22,942 nucleotides of DNA from Phocaeicola_A sp964432715 (GCA_964432715.1 CAYSOW010000024.1:1-22942), one strand, 5' to 3'. Counted from the first letter of the stretch, positions 15,502 to 22,599 are shown. Made by a program: numbers and translations. The notes: generated by a model not told the origin, from the letters alone.

Positions 15502-17892
15502 TTATCCGTGTTTCACGCGATCATGCTCCTCGGCTCTCTTGGCAGAGTTCCATGAACTCAAGTCGCCCGTGAGGTAACCGGTGATGCGGCGCATGCGGGT
15601 GATGTTCTCGCTGCGGCAGATGGGGCACTTGTCGTAGATGACACCCTTGTATCCGCACGCCTGACAGGTATCTACCGGGTGGTTGATAGAACCGTAGCCG
15701 ATACCTTCGTCGTTCATCACCTTCACAATTTTCAAGATGGCCTTCACATTCTTCTGTGCCTCGCCGTCCAGCTCCACATAGGTGATGTGGCCGCCGCGGG
15801 TGATGGCGTGGAAAGGAGCCTCGCGCTTGATCTTCTCCACGATGGTGATGGGCTCTTTCACATCCACGTGGAAAGAGTTGATATAGTAGTCGCGGTCGTT
15901 GACGCCCGGGATGATGCCATATTTACGTTTGTCCATGCGTGTGAATCGGCCCGACAGACCTTCGGCGGGAGTTGCCAGCACCGAGTAGTTGAGCTGATAG
16001 CGCTCCTTGTACTCGTTGGCCACCTCGTTCATGGTCTGCACCGCTGCGTAGAGCGTATCCCATGCACGCTGGTTGTGGCCGTGGCCTGCTCCGTAGAGTG
16101 CCACCATGGCGTTGTGACCACCGATGAAGCCGATGCCGAGGGTGCCTTGGCGCAGAATGTCGCCCACCTCCTCGTTCGGACTCAGTTGTGCGCCGCCTTT
16201 CCATACGTCGTTGCTCATCATGAAGGGGAACTGACGTGCCAGGGCGGTGCGCTGGTATTGGTAGCGAGCGTAGAGCTGATCAGCCACCAGTACGGCCGTT
16301 TCGCGCACCGACTGCAGGAAGAGCTCTTCGGCTTTCTGCTCAATAGCCGCCTGATTCTTGTCGTTGTCCACCAAGCTCTCGGCCTTGATGCGGGCTTCGA
16401 TGGCCAGACGCGGCAAGTTCATGGTGGTGAACGAGAGGTTGCCTCGACCCAGAGAGGTCTTCTCACCGGCTACATTCTCGTAGACACGGGTGCGGCAGCC
16501 CATGGTAGCCAACTCGTAACGATAGCGTTTCGGGTCGTTGATGTCCCATTTCTCGTTGGTGTTGAACGGCGTGTCGAGGAACATGAAGTTGGGGAAGAGC
16601 GCTTTGGCAGTGGTGCGGCAAGCCTTCACCAGCAAGTCGAAGTTGGGCGCACGGAAGTTCATCTTACCCGCCACCGCAGCGTCGAAGTCGCTCATCGCCA
16701 GCTGATAGTCCTCCTCGGTGTAAGACACTCCTTCCTTCACCTTGAAGATCTGGATGGGGAAGACAGGTACTTCACCGCGGTTGCCCAAGCCCTCGATGGT
16801 GGCCTGCAGCAACTCCTCGATAACCATTCGTCCCTCGGCAGAGGTATCTGTTCCGTAGTTGATGGAGCTGAATACCACCTGGTTACCACCGCGTGAGTGC
16901 ATGGTGTTCAGGTTGTGGATGAATCCCTCCATCGCCTGATGAGTATCCTTGCGGGTCTGTGCGTAAGCTTTCTCCACCACCTTCTGCAGGGTCTCTACGG
17001 TGAGACTGATTTGCTGTTTGCCCAGCGCGTCCACCAACTGCTGCAACTCCTTGTTGCAGGGCTGAATAGAACTGAGCTGCTCGCTGATCAGGGTGCGCAG
17101 TGCCTTCTCATCTACGGCATCTTGTTCCATAGTGAGGTAGAACGCCAGCAGGGTAGCCAGGTTCTTATAGAAAGACTTGCGTACACCTTTCGCCATGAAG
17201 AAATCGAAGGCGGGGATGGCCTGACCGCCGTGTTGCTCGTTCTGGTTGGTCTGGAAGATGATGGTGGCCAACGTGGCGTAGCTCTGAATCGACTGCGGTG
17301 TGCGGATGCTTCCGTTCTTTGTGTGGAAGCCGCGCTCAAACAGATCGTCCAGGTCGTACTGGATGCAAGTGGTGGTCTTCGTGGGGTAATAGTCCAAATC
17401 GTGGATATGGATATCGCCCATCTGATGCGCCTCGGCAAAGCGCTTCGGCAGCAAATATTTATAGGTATAGTCTTTCGTTACCTCTGAGGCAAAGGTCATC
17501 ATCTGTCCGGCAGGCGTGTGGCTCGACATGTTGGCGTTGCTCAGGTTGACATCATTCTTGTCGATGGCAACGATACCGTCCATGTTCTGCTTCAGCTGCG
17601 TCTTCTTGTCGCGCTCCGTGTTTCTCCACTCACGGTAGATGATATATTTCTTCGCCACATCCGGACGCACCTTCATCAGCTCCTTCTCCACCTGGTCCTG
17701 AATCTCCTCCACAGAGATGGTGGGGTGAGTAAAACTGTTGATGACGTTCATCGTGATGTCCGCGATGACCTTCTCGTTATGCTCCACACCGGTTGCCACA
17801 AAAGCCTTACCGATGGCATTTTTTATTTTGCTGATGGAAAAGTCTTCCTGTTTTCCGTCTCTTTTGATGATGCAAATCTCTGCATAATTCAT
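15502..17892 (-). CDS. nrdD: Anaerobic (class III) ribonucleoside-triphosphate reductase
   Basis: This 796-residue glycyl radical enzyme reduces ribonucleoside triphosphates to deoxyribonucleotides without oxygen. An N-terminal ATP-cone (about 3-95, with IIKRDGKQEDFSISKIKNAI) senses ATP and dATP. The body has GDIHIHDLDYY and NTMHSRGGNQVVFSSINYG, conserved in NrdD. Near the C-terminus a zinc site has Cys743, Cys746, Cys756 and Cys759 (CQACGY and CPIC). It is followed by RRITGYL, where Gly772 is the expected radical site, and the protein ends DRVKHG. All key residues are present. The mRNA has a leader of about 340 nt that contains a cobalamin riboswitch, so expression should fall when B12 is plentiful and a B12-dependent class II enzyme could do the same job. 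Confidence 0.97.
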   Translation of the reverse strand: MNYAEICIIKRDGKQEDFSISKIKNAIGKAFVATGVEHNEKVIADITMNVINSFTHPTISVEEIQDQVEKELMKVRPDVAKKYIIYREWRNTERDKKTQLKQNMDGIVAIDKNDVNLSNANMSSHTPAGQMMTFASEVTKDYTYKYLLPKRFAEAHQMGDIHIHDLDYYPTKTTTCIQYDLDDLFERGFHTKNGSIRTPQSIQSYATLATIIFQTNQNEQHGGQAIPAFDFFMAKGVRKSFYKNLATLLAFYLTMEQDAVDEKALRTLISEQLSSIQPCNKELQQLVDALGKQQISLTVETLQKVVEKAYAQTRKDTHQAMEGFIHNLNTMHSRGGNQVVFSSINYGTDTSAEGRMVIEELLQATIEGLGNRGEVPVFPIQIFKVKEGVSYTEEDYQLAMSDFDAAVAGKMNFRAPNFDLLVKACRTTAKALFPNFMFLDTPFNTNEKWDINDPKRYRYELATMGCRTRVYENVAGEKTSLGRGNLSFTTMNLPRLAIEARIKAESLVDNDKNQAAIEQKAEELFLQSVRETAVLVADQLYARYQYQRTALARQFPFMMSNDVWKGGAQLSPNEEVGDILRQGTLGIGFIGGHNAMVALYGAGHGHNQRAWDTLYAAVQTMNEVANEYKERYQLNYSVLATPAEGLSGRFTRMDKRKYGIIPGVNDRDYYINSFHVDVKEPITIVEKIKREAPFHAITRGGHITYVELDGEAQKNVKAILKIVKVMNDEGIGYGSINHPVDTCQACGYKGVIYDKCPICRSENITRMRRITGYLTGDLSSWNSAKRAEEHDRVKHG

Positions 17893-17945
17893 GGCAATTC
17901 CTATTTAAAAGTTCAACATTACGAAAATTTAAACGGGATAACATA

Positions 17946-18058
17946 GATTCGCAGAGGGATAGGCAGTTTTCCAAAAAGGAAAACAGTGACGGGGAAGCTT
18001 CTCTCCGAAAGAAGAGTAAGCGGTCGGTCCTATCTGCTTTAACTCCCGAAAGCGAATC
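17946..18058 (-). promoter_or_regulatory. Likely expression platform of the cobalamin riboswitch
   Basis: On the minus strand GATTCGC (18052-18058) can pair with GCGAATC (17946-17952) across about 100 nt. GCAGATAGG (18030-18038) can pair with CCTAT and TCTGC from 17951-17964, which uses some of the same bases, so the two folds exclude each other. GTTTTCC and GGAAAAC (17967-17985) form an inner A/T-rich hairpin. No classic T-tract terminator is seen, so control may act on translation or by premature termination of another kind. Confidence 0.4.
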
Positions 18059-18078
18059 AGGTTATCACCAGGTGATTT

Positions 18079-18234
18079 CGCAAGTCGGTCTTCTGGCTCA
18101 TTCCCTCTCAAGCGCCTTCCCACAACGGGTTGCAGTGGCTTTCTGCTTGAGCTTGCGGAATTTACAGCAGCGGGTACTGTCGCCGAATTTCACAGCGTTC
18201 CCTTTCGGAAGAGGTGTTTGCTCTTCCACTTGCG
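18079..18234 (-). promoter_or_regulatory. Cobalamin (B12) riboswitch upstream of nrdD
   Basis: The minus strand carries the conserved landmarks in order: AAAGGGAA, TGTGAAATTC, GTACCCGCTGCTGTAA, then GCCACTG with GGGAAGGC (the B12 box, 18114-18139), and GAGCCAGAAGACCG. The outer P1 stem closes perfectly, with CGCAAGT (18228-18234) against ACTTGCG (18079-18085). Cobalamin riboswitches bind adenosylcobalamin or a relative and usually turn the downstream gene off. The first gene downstream is nrdD. The hairpin ATCACC/GGTGAT (18064-18076) follows at once. Confidence 0.93.
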
Positions 18235-18240
18235 ATGTTG

Positions 18241-18248
18241 CAAAGATA
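18241..18248 (-). promoter_or_regulatory. -7 element of the nrdDG transcript
   Basis: On the minus strand TATCTTTG is a perfect -7 element directly before the riboswitch P1 stem, so the aptamer begins almost at the transcript's 5' end. No TTTG lies at the expected -33 spacing. Confidence 0.7.
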
Positions 18249-18253
18249 ATACT

Positions 18254-18308
18254 TTTTGGAAAACTTTCCTTCATTTTTTCAAAGAAAAGTTTTCTGTTTT
18301 GGAAAACT
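18254..18308. repeat. Two copies of TTTTGGAAAACT upstream of the nrdD promoter
   Basis: The 12-mer TTTTGGAAAACT occurs at 18254-18265 and 18297-18308, 43 nt apart (about four helical turns). The right copy is also half of an inverted repeat (AGTTTTC at 18289-18295 with GAAAACT at 18302-18308). The left copy overlaps the -33 region of the nrdD promoter. They are candidate operators for a regulator of ribonucleotide reductase, but they do not look like the NrdR box. Confidence 0.5.
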
Positions 18309-18338
18309 GTTCTATAACATACCGTGGCTGAAATGGTC

Positions 18339-19013
18339 TCAATCCACCTCAGAAAAGCTCTTCCAGAGGTTGCCGGCAGGTACGGGAGCCGTCAGACTGA
18401 TTTCCTCTTTGGAGACGGGATGGATAAAGCTGACGTGGCGCGAGTGGAGACAGATGCTGCCGTCGGGATTGGAGCGTGGCGCCCCATATTTCAGGTCGCC
18501 CTTGATGGGGCAGCCTATCTTGGCCAACTGACAACGAATCTGGTGGTGACGACCGGTCTTGAGGTCCACCTCCAGCAGGAAGTAGTTGTCGGAGCGGGCA
18601 ATCAGTTTGTAATGCAGCACCGCCTTCTTGGAGTGGGGTACCTCCTTCTCGTAAGCATACGACTTGTTCTGCTTTTCGTTGCGCACCAGGTAGTGCGTCA
18701 GTTCCGCCTCTTCCACCTTCGGACAGTTGCGCACGATGGCCCAGTAGGTCTTATGCACGTCGCTCTTCTGAAACATCTCGTTCAGGCGCGCCAAAGCCTT
18801 GCTGGTCTTCGCAAAGACCACCAGTCCGCTCACGGGGCGATCCAGTCGGTGTGTGACGCCCACAAACACGTTGCCCGGTTTGTTGTATTTCTCCTTCAGA
18901 TACTGCTTCACCTGCTCCGAGAGCGGCGTGTCGCCGGTCTTGTCGCCCTGCACAATTTCCGAAGGGGCCTTGTTGACCACAATGATATGATTGTCTTCGT
19001 AGATTACTTCCAT
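18339..19013 (-). CDS. RluA-family pseudouridine synthase
   Basis: This 224-residue enzyme isomerises uridine to pseudouridine in rRNA or tRNA. The active-site motif HRLDRPVSG is at residues 55-63, with the catalytic aspartate at 58. KTYWAIV (about 88) and the later GRHHQIRCQLAKIGCPIKGD match motifs of the family. There is no N-terminal S4 RNA-binding domain; the catalytic fold begins at once (YEDNHIIVVNKAP). It is therefore a short form like TruC/RluA rather than RluC/RluD. The exact RNA target cannot be assigned. The ATG lies just after the T-rich tail of a terminator hairpin, so its own promoter is not clear. Confidence 0.92.
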   Translation of the reverse strand: MEVIYEDNHIIVVNKAPSEIVQGDKTGDTPLSEQVKQYLKEKYNKPGNVFVGVTHRLDRPVSGLVVFAKTSKALARLNEMFQKSDVHKTYWAIVRNCPKVEEAELTHYLVRNEKQNKSYAYEKEVPHSKKAVLHYKLIARSDNYFLLEVDLKTGRHHQIRCQLAKIGCPIKGDLKYGAPRSNPDGSICLHSRHVSFIHPVSKEEISLTAPVPAGNLWKSFSEVD

Positions 19014-19034
19014 GGTGTCGGGATAAAATAAAAA

Positions 19035-19075
19035 CGCTACAGCTTGCTTCGTGTGTAGAAGATAAGGCTGTAGTG
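19035..19075 (-). terminator. Second terminator hairpin between fabG and the pseudouridine synthase gene
   Basis: CGCTACAGC (19035-19043) pairs with GCTGTAGTG (19067-19075) through nine positions including one wobble, with an inner CTTC/GAAG extension. On the minus strand it is followed by TTTTTATTTTA. The tail ends about 10 nt before the ATG at 19013, so this hairpin could also act as an attenuator or cover the start of the next gene. Confidence 0.75.
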
Positions 19076-19089
19076 TTTGTAAAAGTATG

Positions 19090-19129
19090 CCGGAGCCGGT
19101 GGAACTCGTCGGAGCTCCACCGATTCCGG
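19090..19129 (-). terminator. First terminator hairpin after fabG
   Basis: CCGGA (19090-19094) with TCCGG (19125-19129) and CGGTGGA (19097-19103) with TCCACCG (19116-19122) form a strong two-part stem. On the minus strand it is followed by CATACTTTTAC, a weak T-tract, which may be why a second terminator follows. Confidence 0.8.
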
Positions 19130-19166
19130 TTGTCTTTCTTGATTAAATGATCATCTAATTTTTAAA

Positions 19167-19913
19167 TTACATGTTCATACCACCGTCTACCTGGATGACC
19201 TGACCTGATACGTAAGAAGACATATCAGAAGCCAAGAAAGTGGCGATGTTAGCAACATCTTCCGGAGTACCGCCACGGCGCAAAGGAATTTTCTTGCACC
19301 ATTCAGCTTTGATCTCCTCAGAGAGCTGAGCTGTCATGTCGGTGATGATGAAGCCCGGAGCGATGGCGTTGGCACGGATGCCGCGTGAGCCCAACTCCTG
19401 AGCGATAGATTTAGCCAAACCAATCATACCGGCTTTAGAAGCAGAGTAGTTGCACTGGCCTGCGTTGCCGTGAACACCTACTACAGAAGCCATGTTGATG
19501 ATGCTACCGCCTCTCTGGCGCATCATGATCGGAGTACAAGCGTGGATGAAGTTGAAAGCAGATTTCAAGTTGACAGCGATGACAGCGTCCCACTGGCCTT
19601 CGCTCATACGCATCATCAAACCGTCTTTGGTGATACCTGCATTGTTCACCAAGACATCGATGCTACCGAAGTCCTCTTTAATCTGGTTTACCACCTTCTC
19701 AGTCTCCTCGAAGTTGGCAGCGTTTGAGGCATAACCTTTAACTTTTACGCCCAAAGCGGCAATCTCTTTCTCTGTATTCTGTCCGTTCTCATCGATTACC
19801 AGGTCGGTGAATGCGATGTTTGCGCCTTCAGCAGCAAATTTCAAAGCGATGGCTTTACCGATACCGCGAGCGGCACCTGTGATGATCGCTGTTTTTCCTG
19901 TTAATAAACCCAT
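19167..19913 (-). CDS. fabG: 3-oxoacyl-[acyl-carrier-protein] reductase
   Basis: This 248-residue cytoplasmic short-chain dehydrogenase reduces 3-oxoacyl-ACP with NADPH in fatty acid elongation. The cofactor motif TGAARGIG is at 12-19 and NNAG at 90-93. The catalytic residues are Ser143 (MASVVG), Tyr156 and Lys160 (YSASK). The C-terminus FLASDMSSYVSGQVIQVDGG is typical of FabG. Length and motifs are fully normal. It follows a TetR regulator gene by about 80 nt with no terminator between, so the two are probably cotranscribed. Two terminator hairpins end the unit. Some SDR enzymes look like FabG but act elsewhere; the close match over the whole length favours true FabG. Confidence 0.93.
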   Translation of the reverse strand: MGLLTGKTAIITGAARGIGKAIALKFAAEGANIAFTDLVIDENGQNTEKEIAALGVKVKGYASNAANFEETEKVVNQIKEDFGSIDVLVNNAGITKDGLMMRMSEGQWDAVIAVNLKSAFNFIHACTPIMMRQRGGSIINMASVVGVHGNAGQCNYSASKAGMIGLAKSIAQELGSRGIRANAIAPGFIITDMTAQLSEEIKAEWCKKIPLRRGGTPEDVANIATFLASDMSSYVSGQVIQVDGGMNM

Positions 19914-19994
19914 AATATTTCTATTGTTAGTAATAAATTAATAATCGTTTTTAATCGTTTCTGTCTTCCCCTCTATGGTTCCTCCGGAGAATCC

Positions 19995-20597
19995 CTATTT
20001 CCCTCCTTCAGAGAATCGTCCGCCCAGTGCGCCGGAAACCAGCTTGATGACGTAGCGTTTGCTCTGTTCGTTGGAGATACCCCGGCCAATCAGTCCGCGG
20101 ATAAAAGGAATCTCCATGCCTTTGATGCTATAGTGCAGAATCTCGGCAGTGATGTTCACGTCGTCTATGACGAACACCCCCTTCTCCTTGCCCTCGGTGA
20201 GAATCTCGCGGAAGAGCTCAATCTCATTCAGGTCGAAATTCTTGCGGCAGGCCTCCACTTGCCAGATATCGCGAAAAAAGTCGGCCTTCAGCGTACCGTT
20301 GCGGTAGACCACCCGCTTAATTGTCTCCAGGCGGGCATAGATCAGTTCGATAATCTTCTCATCGGGCGAGATCTTCTTCTCGGCCACCTTCTTCATCTCT
20401 TCAGAAAGCATCTCCAGCTCGGACTCCACTACGGCCCAGTAGATTTCCTCTTTACTTTTAAAATAGGTGTAGAGGGTCCGTCTTCCTTTTTGGGAAGCCA
20501 CAGCGATGTCGTTCATGGTCGTGTCCTCCACGCCATTTTTCGCAAACAACTGTCGCGCCACGTCTACCAGGATGTTTCTTGTCTTTGCTATTGCCAT
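19995..20597 (-). CDS. TetR/AcrR family transcriptional regulator
   Basis: The chosen start gives 200 residues (MAIAKTRNILVDVARQLFAK). The frame is open for 16 more codons upstream, but those lie over the predicted transcription start and operator. The N-terminal helix-turn-helix spans about 26-46, with TTMNDIAVASQKGRRTLYTYF followed by KSKEEIY, the conserved TetR pattern. The C-terminal 130 residues form the ligand-binding and dimerisation region, which is too variable to name a ligand. Being upstream of fabG in the same unit, it may sense acyl compounds and tune fatty acid synthesis, but that is inference. A 10-bp palindrome sits at its own predicted start site and suggests self-repression. 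Confidence 0.9.
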   Translation of the reverse strand: MAIAKTRNILVDVARQLFAKNGVEDTTMNDIAVASQKGRRTLYTYFKSKEEIYWAVVESELEMLSEEMKKVAEKKISPDEKIIELIYARLETIKRVVYRNGTLKADFFRDIWQVEACRKNFDLNEIELFREILTEGKEKGVFVIDDVNITAEILHYSIKGMEIPFIRGLIGRGISNEQSKRYVIKLVSGALGGRFSEGGK

Positions 20598-20616
20598 ATT
20601 TCTTCTTTTTGCACAT

Positions 20617-20626
20617 ATTGTACAAT
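20617..20626. promoter_or_regulatory. Palindrome ATTGTACAAT, candidate TetR operator
   Basis: This perfect 10-bp palindrome is flanked by the imperfect outer arms GCACA (20611-20615) and TGTGC (20629-20633). It sits directly downstream of the -7 element of the tetR-fabG promoter, over the predicted transcription start, where a bound repressor would block initiation. Confidence 0.5.
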
Positions 20627-20633
20627 GACTGTG

Positions 20634-20665
20634 CGAAAGTAGCATATTTCTTTTTATCTCCCAAA
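20634..20665 (-). promoter_or_regulatory. Promoter of the tetR-fabG unit
   Basis: On the minus strand TTTG (20662-20665) and TACTTTCG (20634-20641, one mismatch) are separated by exactly 20 nt. The predicted start near 20627 gives about 30 nt of leader to the ATG at 20597, which supports that start codon. Confidence 0.75.
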
Positions 20666-20777
20666 CAAAATGCTATTTAATAAATAAAGGAATGTTAAAG
20701 TGATTCTTTTAATACTTAGAAATTCAGTTTGTTAGGTGATAAAATAACTTTTTGCTCGAAAAATATTCTCTCAAAAG

Positions 20778-20809
20778 TTTGGAGGCTACGCAAAAATGTC
20801 GTACCTTTG
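20778..20809 (+). promoter_or_regulatory. Promoter of the initiator tRNA gene
   Basis: TTTG (20778-20781) and TACCTTTG (20802-20809) match both Bacteroides elements perfectly with exactly 20 nt between them. It is the best promoter in the window. Transcription would start about 30 nt before the mature tRNA. Confidence 0.9.
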
Positions 20810-20846
20810 CATCGCAATTCAGAAATGAGGCGCATGGTTATAACAT

Positions 20847-20919
<73 letters not shown>

Positions 20920-20924
20920 CTCAG

Positions 20925-20951
20925 GAGCTGTAGTTTTACAGCTCTTTTTTT
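20925..20951 (+). terminator. Rho-independent terminator of the tRNA gene
   Basis: GAGCTGTA (20925-20932) and TACAGCTC (20937-20944) are perfect 8-bp arms around a 4-nt loop, followed by seven T residues. It starts six bases after the tRNA. Confidence 0.95.
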
Positions 20952-20970
20952 ATGATTATTTGAGAAGTAG

Positions 20971-21004
20971 TATCGGGCGACCTCTTCCGGAGTGTCGCCC
21001 GATA
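20971..21004 (-). terminator. Terminator hairpin of the GH105 gene
   Basis: TATCGGGCGAC (20971-20981) and GTCGCCCGATA (20994-21004) are perfect 11-bp arms. It lies 46 nt after the GH105 stop. The tail is only weakly T-rich on either strand, so it may act from both sides as a barrier between the tRNA and GH105 genes. Confidence 0.75.
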
Positions 21005-21050
21005 TTGCTTTTACTCGTTTCTGATATTGCTTTTGTTGGATGGGGTGTTA

Positions 21051-22184
21051 TTACTTCAGCTTGTAGACTTCCGTTCCTGCCAGCAGGAAGCAGCCCACGC
21101 CATAGTCGTCGAAATCCGGCATATGATCGAAGGTTACCGGCTGTCCATCTTTGGGCTCCTTACCCGTGCCCTGCACGTAGCCCAGACGACCGTCCTCATG
21201 CACGGCCTCCGTGACGAGCGCATTCCAGGCCTTCAATACCACCGGCAAGTACTCCTTGCGGTCGAGCAATCCGTTGCGGATGCCCCAAGCCATGCCGTAG
21301 ACAAAGAGCGAAGTGCCCGAAGTCTCCTTTCCGCCGAAGTGATTCTCGTCGTGGAGACTGACATTCCAGAAACCATCGCTACGCTGACAAGCCTTCAGTG
21401 CCTTGCTCATCGCCAGGAAATCGCTGAGATAGTCGGCGCGGTGCGGCTCATTGGCGGGAATCTCGTTCATCACCCTCACCAGTGCCGCATAGACCCAACC
21501 GTTGCCGCGGCTCCAGAAGCAGTCCTTTCCGTTCGGCTCCTTGTAGGGAGGGTCGAAGTTCTGGTCTCTCCACCACAATCCCTCTTTGGCGTTAAACATG
21601 CCCTTATCGCCATGCTGATTGCGTGTGTAGGCATACATCTCCCACATCTTATTGAAGTACTTGCTGTCGCCCGTTTCCTTACCCAGTTTGGCAAAGACCG
21701 GCATGCCCATCTGGATGGCGTCAATCCACCACCAGTCGTTCACCTGCGGCGTGTTCACCAGCATATCCATCTGCACCTTTGCATGCTGAATCATGCGCCA
21801 TTCGTGCGTGATGCGATACATGTCGATGAAAGTCTGGCTGCAGCAGTAGTTGTCTGCGTTGCGGTTAGTGCTACCGTTGCGGGGTGTCCATTTATGAAAC
21901 TCGCCCCAGTCGTATGCATATTGAAAATATCGCGCATCGGGATAGATCTCATAGAGTGCCATCAGTCCCTCGTAATAGACAGCTCGTGTCCAGAGGCTGC
22001 TTGAGCGCATCCGTCCCACGTAAGTCGGTTGTCCCGGGTCCGGCCACTCCTTCATAAAGTGGTCGTTCACTTTCATCACAGTCTCCAAGGTGTTTTTGGA
22101 GTCGGGCAGTGTTTGTGCGTTGACAGGAGCAGCGCCCATCCAGCCGACAGTTGCCACGAAGGCGGTAAGCAGTAGTTTCTTCAT
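21051..22184 (-). CDS. GH105 unsaturated rhamnogalacturonyl hydrolase
   Basis: The protein has 377 residues. A signal peptide (MKKLLLTAFVATVGWMG to NAQ, residue 24) sends it to the periplasm. The (alpha/alpha)6-barrel motifs of GH105/GH88 are present: LWTRAVYYEGLMALY (64-78), NADNYC around Asp111, WWWIDAIQMGMPVFAKLG (151-168, with the conserved Asp155) and WSRGNGWVYAAL (224-235). GH105 enzymes hydrate the unsaturated galacturonyl residue left at the end of oligosaccharides by pectate or rhamnogalacturonan lyases and so release it. With the GH106 enzyme and susCD operon 7-10 kb away it suggests rhamnogalacturonan use, although it is a separate transcription unit. Length is typical. Confidence 0.92.
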   Translation of the reverse strand: MKKLLLTAFVATVGWMGAAPVNAQTLPDSKNTLETVMKVNDHFMKEWPDPGQPTYVGRMRSSSLWTRAVYYEGLMALYEIYPDARYFQYAYDWGEFHKWTPRNGSTNRNADNYCCSQTFIDMYRITHEWRMIQHAKVQMDMLVNTPQVNDWWWIDAIQMGMPVFAKLGKETGDSKYFNKMWEMYAYTRNQHGDKGMFNAKEGLWWRDQNFDPPYKEPNGKDCFWSRGNGWVYAALVRVMNEIPANEPHRADYLSDFLAMSKALKACQRSDGFWNVSLHDENHFGGKETSGTSLFVYGMAWGIRNGLLDRKEYLPVVLKAWNALVTEAVHEDGRLGYVQGTGKEPKDGQPVTFDHMPDFDDYGVGCFLLAGTEVYKLK

Positions 22185-22247
22185 TTCTTCCTATATTTAT
22201 TTGTATTTACTTTCTTGATTCAAGGGTGTTTCACACGTTACTCTCCG

Positions 22248-22279
22248 CAAATCTAGCGCATTCCGATGGTATCTGCAAG
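22248..22279 (-). promoter_or_regulatory. Promoter of the GH105 gene
   Basis: On the minus strand TAGATTTG (22248-22255) is a perfect -7 element, and CTTG (22276-22279) lies exactly 20 nt upstream. The leader of about 57 nt contains the 11-bp palindrome CTTGATTCAAG (22213-22223). Confidence 0.72.
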
Positions 22280-22347
22280 CAAAAAGGGGAATAAATGCGC
22301 GTGCTTTCTCTGGAAGATGTAGATGGCCCATGTTGGTTTTGGGGAGA

Positions 22348-22453
22348 ATTTCCCCATTTTGGGTGTTCTAGGGAGCCTCGCACACACAAGCGCGTGTATA
22401 TACGAAAATTATTTCGACGGCCATGTGAATGAATGTGAAAAACGAATGCATTA
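22348..22453. repeat. Intergenic direct repeat, copy 1 (about 105 bp)
   Basis: Blocks shared with copy 2 appear in the same order: TTCCCCATTT (22350), TCTAG (22367), CACACACA (22381), GCGCGT (22390), TATATACGAAAATTA (22397), CATGT (22422) and CATTA at the end. Offsets to copy 2 are 133-135 nt, so there are small indels. The core contains the near-palindrome CGTGTATATACG. Hydrophobic frames across it are probably a by-product of the repeat. Confidence 0.8.
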
Positions 22454-22480
22454 TTGTTATGATATCTAAAAGTTCCCGAA

Positions 22481-22586
22481 AGTTCCCCATTTCCCGCTCC
22501 TCTAGAAAGTTTTCCCACACACAGGCGCGTATATATACGAAAATTAATTTGATAATCATGTAAAGAAATACGAAAAAATATCATTA
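22481..22586. repeat. Intergenic direct repeat, copy 2 (about 105 bp)
   Basis: This is the second copy of the repeat at 22348-22453, separated from it by about 27 nt. The core has the perfect 12-bp palindrome CGTATATATACG (22529-22540), followed by AAAATTAATTTGATAATCATG. It ends just downstream of the antitoxin gene's stop. Confidence 0.8.
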
Positions 22587-22599
22587 AAAGGCTATTTTT

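Noticed and set aside
15679..16896. 405-residue plus-strand frame opposite nrdD
   Set aside because: It lies wholly antisense to a well-conserved gene. Its composition is that of a reverse-complement shadow, with no motif or promoter.
18072..18317. 81-residue plus-strand frame
   Set aside because: It runs antisense through the cobalamin riboswitch and promoter, which fully explain the conservation there.
18249..18338. NrdR boxes upstream of nrdD
   Set aside because: The repeated TTTTGGAAAACT does not resemble the known NrdR box (ACACTATATATTGTGT-like).
22231..22584. Small minus-strand frames (117 and 63 residues) with repeated FVYTRACV or FRIYTRLCV segments
   Set aside because: The protein repeats simply reflect the 105-bp DNA repeat read in different frames, and the longer frame overlaps the GH105 promoter.
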